From: Pseudomonadota bacterium
GTDB taxonomy: Bacteria; Pseudomonadota; Gammaproteobacteria; Burkholderiales; Burkholderiaceae_C
DNA: 49,286 nucleotides
NCBI GenBank assembly: GCA_021819435.1
Contig: JAKARB010000019.1
Span: forward strand, 1 to 49,286
Direction of reading: 5' to 3'
Part shown: positions 1 to 8,207 of the stretch, one piece after another
How positions within the stretch are numbered: the stretch's first letter is position 1
How the letters are laid out: each line of letters begins with the position of its first letter
Notes under the pieces: model-generated
Seen by the model: the letters and a program-made list of their open reading frames with translations, nothing else
Database searches by the model: none
What the model was told of the DNA's origin: nothing
Program-made: the position numbers and the translations under genes

Positions 1-87
1 TGGGGGCGGGCAGCGCAGGACTGGAAGAACGCGATGAATCAGTTTGCGATCCTCTACGCGGATCGATTCATCAAATCCGCTGCGTAA
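1..87 (+). CDS. C-terminal fragment of an unidentified protein
   Basis: An open frame enters from the left edge in frame 1 and stops at TAA 85-87, leaving 28 residues that end ADRFIKSAA. The piece is too short to assign to a family. Codon use matches the high-GC host. It is followed by about 110 bases without a gene before the thioesterase. What is seen is only an uninterrupted frame and a stop. Confidence 0.45.
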   Translation, partial: WGRAAQDWKNAMNQFAILYADRFIKSAA

Positions 88-195
88 GCAGCTTCATCGC
101 CCCGAACACAAAAAATCTGACACTCCCGGGCGGGTATGGTTTCGGATGTTTTCGTTACCCTGGCCTGCCGCCAGTTACCCATCCTCAGCTTGCCC

Positions 196-627
196 ATGAG
201 CCGTCCCGAACCCCAACCCCGTGAGGCCTACGCCCACTTCAGCACCATCACCACGCGGTGGATGGACAACGATGTCTACGGACACGTCAACAACGTCACC
301 TACTACAGCTACTTCGACACAGCGGTGAACCGCTACCTGATCGAGGCCGGTGTGCTCGACATCCACGCAGGCGAGGTGATTGGCCTGGTCATCGAGACGC
401 ATTGCAACTATTTCGCGCCGCTGGCTTTTCCGCGCAACGTGGAGGCTGGCATCCGCGTGGCCCATGTCGGCAAGAGCAGCGTGCGATATGAGATCGGCTT
501 GTTCGAGGCGGGCGAGCCGATGAGCGCTGCCTGCGGGCATTTCGTGCACGTCTACGTCGACCGGCAGGAGCGCAGGCCCACCAGCTTGCCCGCGTCGTTC
601 TTGGAAGCCTTGTCCAAGCTGCGTTGA
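196..627 (+). CDS. acyl-CoA thioesterase (4HBT/YbgC-FadM type)
   Basis: A hotdog-fold thioesterase of about 143 residues, expected to hydrolyse acyl-CoA esters in the cytoplasm. The N-terminal motif [13 protein letters not shown] is the family signature, with the catalytic Asp in the D-x-x-G-H-V-N-N segment, followed by the usual tyrosine-rich helix. An in-frame ATG lies at 136, but the family homology begins just after the ATG at 196, so 196 is preferred; neither start has a strong ribosome-binding site. The gene is co-directional with the acyl-CoA ligase downstream, which fits acyl-CoA metabolism. The exact substrate cannot be read from the sequence. Confidence 0.8.
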   Translation: MSRPEPQPREAYAHFSTITTRWMDNDVYGHVNNVTYYSYFDTAVNRYLIEAGVLDIHAGEVIGLVIETHCNYFAPLAFPRNVEAGIRVAHVGKSSVRYEIGLFEAGEPMSAACGHFVHVYVDRQERRPTSLPASFLEALSKLR

Positions 628-799
628 GCCTTCGCAGGCAGTGGCATCGGCAGGGGGACCGTTTTTGCGGGTATTCCCTGCCATTTGTCGCCAAATCGCG
701 CTGATGTGGCCGTCTATGATTTTTGGGTTGATCTGATGTCTGATGTTTTCAGATTTTTGATCCCATTCCTTTCATTGATCCGCTACCTCGGAGGTTTCC

Positions 800-2431
800 A
801 TGAGCCTGATGGGCCAGATGATGCACATGCCCCTGCTGATCTCGTCGCTGCTGACGCACGCGGCGCGCCACAACGGCGACACGGAGATCGTCTCCAAGCG
901 CGTGGAGGGCGACATGCACCGCACCACCTGGGCCGAGGTCGAGCTGCGTTCGCGCAAGCTGGCGCAGGCCCTGGATCGCCTGGGCATGAAGGCGGGCGAC
1001 CGCGTCGGCACGCTGGCGTGGAACGGCTATCGTCACCTTGAGGTCTATTACGCGGTGTCGGGCTCGCAGCGCGTGTGCCACACCATCAACCCGCGCCTGT
1101 TCCCGCAGCAGGTGGCTTGGATTGCGAACGACGCGCAGGACCAGGTCATCTTTGTCGACCTCAACATCTTCCCTCTGGTGGAGAAGCTCGCGCCCATGCT
1201 GCCGGCGCTCAAGCACGTGGTGCTGATGTGTGGCCGCGAGCACATGCCCAAGGAATCGGCGCTGAAGAACCTGCATTGCTATGAAGATCTGGTCAACGCG
1301 GAGGACGGCAACTACACGTGGCCTTCGTTCGACGAGAACACCGCCGCCAGCATTTGCTACACCTCGGGCACGACCGGCAACCCCAAGGGTGCCGTGTACT
1401 CGCATCGCTCGACCGTGCTGCACGCGTTCGCCGCAGCCCTGCCAGACGCCATGTGCCTGAAGGCCACCGACACGGTGCTGCCGGTGGTGCCGATGTTCCA
1501 TGTCAACGCCTGGGGCTTGCCTTATGCCGCCGCGATGGTGGGCTGCAAGCTGGTGATGCCGGGGCACCACCTCGATGGCGCGTCGCTCTACAACCTCTTC
1601 GAAGCAGAGAAGGTCACGATGTCGGCCGGCGTGCCCACCATCTGGCTGGGCCTGCTCAACCACGTCAAGGCCAACGGCCTGAAGTTCAGCACCTTCAAGA
1701 GCACCGTGATCGGCGGTGCGGCTTGTCCGCCGGCGATGATCCGGGCGTTCGAGAACGAGTACAACGTCGAAGTGATCCACGCCTGGGGCATGACCGAGAT
1801 GTCGCCGCTGGGCACGCTGGGGCGCCTGAAGACCAAGCATGCCGACTGGTCCACCGAGGACAAGCAGAAGCTGCTGGAGAAGCAGGGCAAGTCGGTGTTC
1901 GGGGTCGACATGCGCATCGTTGATGGTGATGGCAAGGTGCTGCCTTGGGACGGCAAGTCGGCGGGAGACCTGGAGGTCCGGGGACACTGGGTCATCAACA
2001 GCTACTTCAACATGGACAAGTCGCCGTTGCATGACGGCTGGTTCCCGACGGGCGATGTGGCCACCATCGATGCCGATGGCTACATGCAGATCACCGACCG
2101 TTCGAAAGACGTGATCAAGTCGGGTGGCGAATGGATCAGCTCCATCGACCTGGAGAACGTGCTGATGGCACATCCTGCGGTGCACGAAGCAGCGGCCATT
2201 TCGTGCTTCCATCCGAAGTGGGACGAGCGCCCGCTGATGGTGGTGGTCAAGAAGCCGGGCGCGGAGGTGTCTGGCGAAGAACTCATCGCCTTCTACGAGG
2301 GCAAGATCCCGAAGTGGCAGACGCCCGATGACGTGGTCTTCGTCGATGAGATCCCGCACACGGCGACCGGCAAGATCTCCAAGTTGCAGCTGCGTGAGCG
2401 GTTCAAGGATCACAAACTGCCGACCTCCTGA
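800..2431 (+). CDS. AMP-dependent acyl-CoA synthetase (medium/long-chain or methylthiopropionate type)
   Basis: A 543-residue adenylate-forming ligase that activates a carboxylic acid to its acyl-CoA through an acyl-AMP. The P-loop-like motif [11 protein letters not shown] is near residue 187, the GWFPTGD hinge motif near 412, and the C-terminal catalytic lysine in TGKISK near 524, so all core motifs are present. The length is usual for the family. The start is supported by CGGAGG about 6 bases upstream. The N-terminus ([15 protein letters not shown]) resembles proteins annotated as 3-(methylthio)propionyl-CoA ligase or fatty acyl-CoA ligase; the substrate is uncertain. Its transcript ends at the hairpin at 2501-2530. 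Confidence 0.9.
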   Translation: MSLMGQMMHMPLLISSLLTHAARHNGDTEIVSKRVEGDMHRTTWAEVELRSRKLAQALDRLGMKAGDRVGTLAWNGYRHLEVYYAVSGSQRVCHTINPRLFPQQVAWIANDAQDQVIFVDLNIFPLVEKLAPMLPALKHVVLMCGREHMPKESALKNLHCYEDLVNAEDGNYTWPSFDENTAASICYTSGTTGNPKGAVYSHRSTVLHAFAAALPDAMCLKATDTVLPVVPMFHVNAWGLPYAAAMVGCKLVMPGHHLDGASLYNLFEAEKVTMSAGVPTIWLGLLNHVKANGLKFSTFKSTVIGGAACPPAMIRAFENEYNVEVIHAWGMTEMSPLGTLGRLKTKHADWSTEDKQKLLEKQGKSVFGVDMRIVDGDGKVLPWDGKSAGDLEVRGHWVINSYFNMDKSPLHDGWFPTGDVATIDADGYMQITDRSKDVIKSGGEWISSIDLENVLMAHPAVHEAAAISCFHPKWDERPLMVVVKKPGAEVSGEELIAFYEGKIPKWQTPDDVVFVDEIPHTATGKISKLQLRERFKDHKLPTS

Positions 2432-2500
2432 GGCCGGCCAAAGAACCGCGTGAGACGCCGCGCGTGAAGCCTCGCGAAGAGGTAAGCGTTTTCGCTTGAA

Positions 2501-2530
2501 GGATCATCCCGAATGGGGTGGTCCTTTTTT
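2501..2530 (+). terminator. Rho-independent terminator after the acyl-CoA synthetase
   Basis: GGATCATCCC and GGGGTGGTCC form a 10-bp stem with two G-T wobbles around the loop GAAT. Six T residues follow immediately. Confidence 0.85.
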
Positions 2531-2600
2531 CATGCATCGGCCGGGAAGCTCGATTTGATCGGCCTTTGCGGGCGATGCGCATGGACGGTGAGGGGCGATC

Positions 2601-2614
2601 CGAACGCTCGTTCG
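2601..2614. promoter_or_regulatory. inverted repeat CGAACGCTCGTTCG, TetR-type operator candidate
   Basis: A perfect 6+2+6 dyad lies about 95 bases upstream of the transporter binding-protein gene. Dyads of this size and spacing are typical TetR-family operators that control acyl-CoA and branched-chain catabolism in proteobacteria. No regulator gene is in the window, so the assignment is inference. Confidence 0.4.
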
Positions 2615-2709
2615 AAGTGCCTCGTGTTGCGGGTCATCCCTGAAGACCCCCCCGATGCATGGGGGGTAAATTGGGTGCGGCCTTGAGCCTCGACCCAAAG
2701 GAGAAAGCA

Positions 2710-3945
2710 ATGAGATTCCCCGTTCGCGCACTGAGCGTCCTGGTCATGACTTCCCTGACTGCCGGTGCCGCCCTGGCCCAGAAAGGCGAGACCATCAAGA
2801 TCGCCTGGATCGATCCGCTCTCCGGCCTGATGGCCAGCGTGGGCCAGAACCAACTCAAGAGCTATCAGTTCGTCGCCGAGAAGCTCAATGCCAGCAACCC
2901 CGCTGGCGTGAAGTTCGAGATCATCAGCATCGACAACAAGCTGAGCCCGGCTGAATCGCTCAATGCCTTGAAGTCGGCCGTTGACCAGGGTGTGCGCTAC
3001 GTGGTGCAGGGCCTGGGCTCGGGGGCCGCGGGTGCGCTGGTGGACGCGATCAACAAACACAACGAGCGCAACCCCGGCAAGGAGGTGGTCTACCTGAACT
3101 ACGCGGCCGTGGACCCGGACCTGACCAACAGCAAGTGCAGCTTCTGGCACTTCCGCCTGGACGCGGACACGTCGATGAAGATGGAGGCCTTGACCACCTT
3201 CATGAAGGACCAGAAGGAGATCCAGAAGGTCTACCTGATCAACCAGAACTACGCGCACGGCCAGCAGGTCTCCAAGTACGCCAAGGAGAACCTCAAGCGC
3301 AAGCGCCCCGACGTGCAGATCGTGGGCGACGACCTGCATCCGCTGGCCCAGGTGCGCGACTTCGCGCCTTACGTGGCCAAGATCAAGGCATCGGGCGCCG
3401 ACACCGTCATCACCGGCAACTGGGGCTCGGACCTGGCCTTGCTGGTGAAGGCCGCCAACGACGCGGGCCTGACCGCCAAGTTCTACACCTACTACGCCAA
3501 CTTCGGTGGCACGCCGACGGCGCTGGGCAAGTCTGCGGGCGGGCGCGTCTACCAGGTGGGCTATGGCCACTACAACATGCCGGGCCTCTCGGGTCAGTTG
3601 ACCAGCGAGTTCAAGAAGCGTTTCAACGATGACTTCTACTCGGAAGCGACCTACACCGCGCTGGTGATGTTGTCGCAAGGCATGGCCAACGCCAAGTCGA
3701 CCGACCCGGTGAAGGTGGCCCGGGCCATGGAGGGCTTGAAGTTCAAGTCCTTCAACGGCGATGTCGAGATGCGCAAGAGCGACCACCAGTTGCAGCAGCC
3801 GCTGTTCATCACGCAGTGGGCGCCGGTGGATGCCAAGAACGCCTACGACGTCGAGAAGACCGGCATGACCTTCGTGCCCGTGAAGGCCTTCGATGCGTAT
3901 GTGGCGAGCACGCCTACTTCCTGCCAGATGAAGCGGCCTTCGTGA
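2710..3945 (+). CDS. branched-chain amino acid type ABC transporter, periplasmic substrate-binding protein
   Basis: A type I periplasmic binding protein of the LivJ/LivK family, about 411 residues. The start at 2710 is chosen because AAAGGAG precedes it by 6-7 bases and because it opens a clean signal peptide: positive MR, a hydrophobic core, and cleavage after AALA before QKGETIKIAW. An upstream in-frame ATG at 2659 would add 17 residues ahead of the signal peptide. It heads a five-gene set of transporter genes in the order binding protein, permease, permease, ATPase, ATPase. The ligand is not clear from sequence: such proteins near acyl-CoA genes often bind aromatic or short-chain acids rather than leucine. 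Confidence 0.88.
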   Translation: MRFPVRALSVLVMTSLTAGAALAQKGETIKIAWIDPLSGLMASVGQNQLKSYQFVAEKLNASNPAGVKFEIISIDNKLSPAESLNALKSAVDQGVRYVVQGLGSGAAGALVDAINKHNERNPGKEVVYLNYAAVDPDLTNSKCSFWHFRLDADTSMKMEALTTFMKDQKEIQKVYLINQNYAHGQQVSKYAKENLKRKRPDVQIVGDDLHPLAQVRDFAPYVAKIKASGADTVITGNWGSDLALLVKAANDAGLTAKFYTYYANFGGTPTALGKSAGGRVYQVGYGHYNMPGLSGQLTSEFKKRFNDDFYSEATYTALVMLSQGMANAKSTDPVKVARAMEGLKFKSFNGDVEMRKSDHQLQQPLFITQWAPVDAKNAYDVEKTGMTFVPVKAFDAYVASTPTSCQMKRPS

Positions 3946-4090
3946 TGCGCACGGCGGCTGAATCCCGCAGGGTCAGCCTCCTCTGACGTGCCTGGCCGGT
4001 CGTTTCCTTGGTTGGAGGCGATCGGTCTTCTTGTGCCTGCTTTTGTATTCGCGTTTGTACAGCGTTTGCACCTGATGTAGCCCGCCTGAC

Positions 4091-5113
4091 ATGGAAACCT
4101 TCTTCGTCTTCTTCCTGAATGGCATCAGCTACGGGCTGCTGCTGTTCATGCTGAGTTCGGGCCTGACCCTGATCTTCAGCATGATGGGGGTGCTCAATTT
4201 TGCGCACACGAGCTTCTACATGCTGGGGGCTTACTTCGCGTATGCGTTGACGGGCCTCATCGGCTTCTTTCCTTCGCTGGTGCTCTCGCCGCTCCTGGTG
4301 GGGCTGCTGGGCGCGGCGTTCGAGCGCCACAGCCTGCGCAAGGTGCATGCGTACGGGCACGTGCCCGAGTTGCTGGTGACCTTCGGTTTGTCTTACGTGG
4401 TGCTCGAGGTGGTGCGCCTGGTCTGGGGGCCGGCCAACGTCGATTACCGCGTGCCCGATGCGCTCAGCGGTCCGCTGTTCACGCTGGCGAGCGTGAAAGG
4501 GCAAGGCCTGAGCTGGATGGTCGGCGCGGGGGATGCGGCCATGTGCGCCGCCGCGGGCAACAGTTGCACGCAGTTCCCGATCTACCGGGGCTTCATGGCG
4601 CTGGTTGCGCTGTTCATGCTGGGCTCGCTGTGGCTGCTGCTGACGCGCACCCGCATCGGTTTGATCATCCAGGCCGCGCTCACCCACCCGGACATGACCC
4701 AGGCGCTGGGCCACAACGTGCCGCGCGTGATGATGGGGGTCTTCGGAGGCGGCTGCGCGCTGGCGGGTCTGGCCGGCGTCATTGGTGGCAACGCTTTCGT
4801 CACCGAGCCGAACATGGCGGCCTCGGTGGGCGCCATCATCTTCGTGGTCGTGGTGGTGGGTGGCATGGGCTCGCTGGCCGGGGCCTTCCTGGCCTCACTG
4901 CTCATCGGCCTGATCCAGACCTTCGCCGTGGTCATCGACGTGTCGGGCGCATCGCTGTTGCAGAGCCTTGGCAGCCCGGTCGCTTTTGATCACTGGGCTT
5001 ATCCGCTGCTGAAGATTTCGGTTTCGCAGATGGCGCCGATCCTGCCTTATCTCCTGCTGGTGCTGATCCTGATCTTCAGGCCCAAGGGCCTGCTGGGCAC
5101 GCGCGAGGAGTGA
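4091..5113 (+). CDS. livH: branched-chain amino acid type ABC transporter permease (LivH family)
   Basis: An integral membrane permease of 340 residues with about eight hydrophobic segments, beginning FFVFFLNGISYGLLLFMLSS as LivH proteins do. It carries the family permease-ATPase contact region around DMTQALGHN. A 15-20 residue polar, cysteine-containing insert (MCAAAGNSCTQFP) lies between transmembrane segments near residue 155. The stop is followed four bases later by the start of livM, so the two are cotranscribed. The 145-base leader contains no recognisable terminator, so it probably belongs to the transcript of the binding protein. Confidence 0.9.
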   Translation: METFFVFFLNGISYGLLLFMLSSGLTLIFSMMGVLNFAHTSFYMLGAYFAYALTGLIGFFPSLVLSPLLVGLLGAAFERHSLRKVHAYGHVPELLVTFGLSYVVLEVVRLVWGPANVDYRVPDALSGPLFTLASVKGQGLSWMVGAGDAAMCAAAGNSCTQFPIYRGFMALVALFMLGSLWLLLTRTRIGLIIQAALTHPDMTQALGHNVPRVMMGVFGGGCALAGLAGVIGGNAFVTEPNMAASVGAIIFVVVVVGGMGSLAGAFLASLLIGLIQTFAVVIDVSGASLLQSLGSPVAFDHWAYPLLKISVSQMAPILPYLLLVLILIFRPKGLLGTREE

Positions 5114-5117
5114 ACAG

Positions 5118-6410
5118 ATGTCTGCACAAGCCTACACTTTTCGCCCCTGGAACGTTGGCCGCATCGTCCTGTGGTCGCTGTTCGCCATCGTCTTGCTGGT
5201 GGCCCCCAAGCTGTTCACCAGCAGCCTCGCGATGACCATGCTCACGCAGATGGGCATCGCCATCATCGTCTGCCTGTCCTACAACATGCTGCTGGGGCAG
5301 GGGGGCATGCTCTCGTTCGGGCACGCCGTGTACTCGGGGCTGGGCTCGTTCGCCGCCATCCACACGCTCAACAAGGTGGGCGCGGGCGAGTGGGCCATCC
5401 CGGTGAGCTTGATTCCGATCGTGGGTGGGCTGGCGGGCTTGCTCGTGGCGTCGCTGTTGGGTGCGGTCAGCACCAAGAAGTCGGGCAACACCTTCGCCAT
5501 GATCACGCTGGGCGTGGGCGAGCTGGTGTGGTCGATGTCGCTGATGCTGCCGGAGTTCTTCGGCGGCGAAGGCGGGATTTCAAGCAACCGCGTGGTGGGC
5601 GAGCCTTTCATGGGCATCACCTTCGGCCCGCAGACGCAGGTCTATTACCTGATCGCGTTCTACTGCTTCGTGTGCACGGTGCTGATGTTCGCGTTCACGC
5701 AGACGCCGCTGGGGCGCATGCTCAACGCGGTGCGCGACAACCCCGAGCGCGTCGAGTTCATCGGTTACGACACGCAGCGCGTGCGCTACATCGCCTTCAT
5801 GATCGCGGGCTTCTTCGCGGGCATCGCGGGTGGGCTGTATTCGATCAATTTCGAGATCGTGACGGCCGAGGTGGTGGGGGCCCACCGCTCGGGGGCCTAC
5901 CTGCTGTTCACCTTCCTGGGCGGGGCGCTGTTCTTCTTCGGGCCGATCATCGGCGCGGTGCTGATGGTGCTGGCCACGGTGCTGCTGTCGGAGCTGACCA
6001 AGGCCTGGTTGCTCTACCTGGGCGTGTTCTTCCTGCTGATGGTGATGTATGCGCCGGGCGGCATCGCCAGCCTGATCATGATGAACCTGCGACTGGCGGC
6101 CTACGGCTTGCTGCGCAAGCTGTGGACCAGCTACCTCGCGCTCGCGGGCACGGGTTTGACGGTGATCCTGGGTTTGGCCGTGATGGTGGAGATGGTCTAC
6201 CACATCAAGCTCAACGAAGCCCTGGGCCCCGAGATGAGCTTCATGGGCGCGACGCTGAACACGCGCGGGGTCGACGCCTGGGTCGGGGCGGCCTTGCTGC
6301 TGGTGACCGGCGTGGGGTGTTTCGAGGTGGCGCGGCGCGAGTTCCTGCGTCAGTGGGGCCACATCCAGGAGGAGATCGAGGCCGAGAACCTTCGGCGTGA
6401 GGGGTTGTGA
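5118..6410 (+). CDS. livM: branched-chain amino acid type ABC transporter permease (LivM family), C-terminally extended
   Basis: The second permease subunit, 430 residues. The canonical LivM core ends near residue 318 at MYAPGGI, where most family members stop within a few residues. This protein continues for about 110 residues with two further hydrophobic stretches (around AGTGLTVILGLAVMVEM and AWVGAALLLVTGVG) and an acidic amphipathic tail (HIQEEIEAENLRREG). The extension is in frame and uses host-like codons, so it is not a frameshift artefact. It lies between livH (4 bases) and livG (about 50 bases) in one operon. Confidence 0.9.
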   Translation: MSAQAYTFRPWNVGRIVLWSLFAIVLLVAPKLFTSSLAMTMLTQMGIAIIVCLSYNMLLGQGGMLSFGHAVYSGLGSFAAIHTLNKVGAGEWAIPVSLIPIVGGLAGLLVASLLGAVSTKKSGNTFAMITLGVGELVWSMSLMLPEFFGGEGGISSNRVVGEPFMGITFGPQTQVYYLIAFYCFVCTVLMFAFTQTPLGRMLNAVRDNPERVEFIGYDTQRVRYIAFMIAGFFAGIAGGLYSINFEIVTAEVVGAHRSGAYLLFTFLGGALFFFGPIIGAVLMVLATVLLSELTKAWLLYLGVFFLLMVMYAPGGIASLIMMNLRLAAYGLLRKLWTSYLALAGTGLTVILGLAVMVEMVYHIKLNEALGPEMSFMGATLNTRGVDAWVGAALLLVTGVGCFEVARREFLRQWGHIQEEIEAENLRREGL

Positions 6411-6461
6411 TGCCGTCGCACATGCCACCGCCCACATGCCTTTCCACTGGAGCCTGAGAAC

Positions 6462-7289
6462 ATGAGCCCCGCATCCCCATCCAACGACCTGGCGCTGGAG
6501 TTGCGCGACGTGCGCAAGTCTTTCGGCAAGACCGAGATCATCCGTGGCGCCAACCTGGCCGTCAAAGCCGGCGAGCGCGTCGCCCTCATCGGTCCGAACG
6601 GCGCGGGCAAGTCCACGCTGTTCAACCTCGTCAGCGGCCGCATGGCGCCCAGCAGCGGCCAGATCCTGCTGCATGGCGAGGCCATTCACGGCATGAAGCC
6701 CTATGAGATCAACCGCCGAGGCCTGGCGCGCAGCTTCCAGGTCTCGAACCTGTTTCCGCGCCTGTCGGTGTTCGAGAACATCCGCTGCGCGGTGCTGTGG
6801 TCCATGGGCCAGCGCTACAGCTTCTGGCGCTTTCTGTCCGACCTGACCGATGTCAACCAGCGCGCCGAAGAGGTGCTCGACAAGATCCGCCTGCGCCGCA
6901 AGCGCGACACGCACGTCGCCAACCTGACCTACGCCGAGCAGCGCGCGCTCGAAGTTGGCGTGACCATCGCCGGTGGCGGCCACGTCATCCTGCTCGACGA
7001 GCCCACCGCGGGCATGAGCAAGTCCGAGACGGCCAACTTCGTCAGGATGATCCGCGAGGTCACCGAGGGCAAGACGCTGCTCACCGTGGAGCACGACATG
7101 GGTGTGGTGTTCGGCCTGGCCGACCGCATCGCGGTGCTGGTGTACGGCGAGGTGATCGCCTTCGACACGCCCGAGAACGTGCGCGCCGACGAGCGCGTCA
7201 AGGAGGCCTACCTCGGCTCGGTGCTGGCCGAAAGCCAGCGGGCCGAGGCGCAGGCCGCCGAGGTCTCGGCGCATGGCGCGGGAGCCTGA
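6462..7289 (+). CDS. livG: branched-chain amino acid type ABC transporter ATP-binding protein (LivG family)
   Basis: An ATPase of 275 residues with an intact Walker A (GPNGAGKST), Q-loop region, Walker B ending LLDEPTAG, and switch histidine in VEHDMGVV. The signature motif reads LTYAEQ where LivG proteins normally have LSYGEQ, so the conserved glycine is replaced by alanine. A second small oddity is the GVTIAGGGHV stretch before Walker B. It pairs with LivF to energise the LivHM pore on the cytoplasmic face. The gene ends one base before the livF start codon, indicating translational coupling. Confidence 0.9.
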   Translation: MSPASPSNDLALELRDVRKSFGKTEIIRGANLAVKAGERVALIGPNGAGKSTLFNLVSGRMAPSSGQILLHGEAIHGMKPYEINRRGLARSFQVSNLFPRLSVFENIRCAVLWSMGQRYSFWRFLSDLTDVNQRAEEVLDKIRLRRKRDTHVANLTYAEQRALEVGVTIAGGGHVILLDEPTAGMSKSETANFVRMIREVTEGKTLLTVEHDMGVVFGLADRIAVLVYGEVIAFDTPENVRADERVKEAYLGSVLAESQRAEAQAAEVSAHGAGA

Positions 7290-7290
7290 C

Positions 7291-7986
7291 ATGTTGAAGA
7301 TCGAAAACCTGCACGCCTTCTACGGCAAGAGCCACATCCTCCATGGCGTCGACCTGGCGGTGAAGCCAGGCGAGATCGTCAGCTTGCTGGGCCGCAACGG
7401 CTCGGGCCGCTCCACCACCATCAAGGCCATCATGGGCCTGGTCGACGGCCATGGCTCGATCAAGTGGCAGGACAAGGAGATGCTGGGCGCCAAGCCCTAC
7501 GACATCGCCCGCCACGGCATCGGCTACGTGCCCGAGAGCCGCGACGTGTTCCCCAAGCTGACGGTCGAGCAGAACCTGTTGCTGGGCCAGCAATCAGGGC
7601 GCAAGAAGGGCCGCTGGAGCCTGGACGACATGTACCGCATGTTCCCGCGCCTCAAGGAGCGCCAGCACACCGAAGCGGGCGTGATGTCGGGCGGTGAGCA
7701 GCAGATGCTCACGCTGTGCCGCACGCTGATGGGCGACCCGGACCTGATCATGATCGACGAGCCGACCGAAGGCCTGGCGCCCAAGATCGTCGAGTTGGTG
7801 GGCGAGTACCTCAAGGAGCTGCAAAAGCGCGGCCTGGGCGTGCTGCTGGTCGAGCAGAAGCTCACCATCGCGCTCGACATCTCGCAGCGCTGCTACGTGA
7901 TGGGCCACGGCGAGGTGGTCTTCCACGGCACGCCCGATGAGTTGCGCGCCGACAAATACGTGCGGCGCGAGTGGCTGGAGGTGTGA
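7291..7986 (+). CDS. livF: branched-chain amino acid type ABC transporter ATP-binding protein (LivF family) with Arg in Walker A
   Basis: The second ATPase, about 231 residues. The start at 7291 is chosen over 7273 because GGGAG lies 8 bases upstream and because LivF proteins begin MLKIENLHAFYG. Walker A reads GRNGSGRSTT: the invariant phosphate-binding lysine is arginine (codon CGC). Signature SGGEQQ, Walker B LIMIDEPTEG and the switch region LVEQK are intact. LivG keeps a normal Walker A, so one of the two nucleotide sites may carry the hydrolysis. The substitution is encoded cleanly and not a reading error of mine; whether it abolishes ATP binding is unknown. Confidence 0.9.
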   Translation: MLKIENLHAFYGKSHILHGVDLAVKPGEIVSLLGRNGSGRSTTIKAIMGLVDGHGSIKWQDKEMLGAKPYDIARHGIGYVPESRDVFPKLTVEQNLLLGQQSGRKKGRWSLDDMYRMFPRLKERQHTEAGVMSGGEQQMLTLCRTLMGDPDLIMIDEPTEGLAPKIVELVGEYLKELQKRGLGVLLVEQKLTIALDISQRCYVMGHGEVVFHGTPDELRADKYVRREWLEV

Positions 7987-8068
7987 GCCTCGCGGCCTGC
8001 CGATGAGGGCCGGCACCGGGTGTCTGCACCTGGGCCGCAGGGTCATCGCGGCAGGCTTGTCGAGCCTG

Positions 8069-8111
8069 TGTCAGAATCTAGCTCGATTCTTACAAGGCTT
8101 CTTGTCAGAAT
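8069..8111. promoter_or_regulatory. repeat cluster upstream of the beta-oxidation genes
   Basis: TGTCAGAAT occurs twice, at 8069-8077 and 8103-8111, 34 bases apart. Between and overlapping them are two dyads: AGAATC/GATTCT at 8073-8090 and ACAAG/CTTGT at 8092-8105. The cluster sits 100-140 bases upstream of the beta-oxidation start, in a local AT-rich patch. It is a candidate operator/promoter; no regulator is identified. Confidence 0.4.
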
Positions 8112-8207
8112 TGATTTTCAGCCGGGCGGACGCCGCCGGCCATCCCGCCCAGCCTCTGGGAGATGTCGGCGTCCGCGTGTCTTCATCGAACGCTTCCCGA
8201 CATTGCC

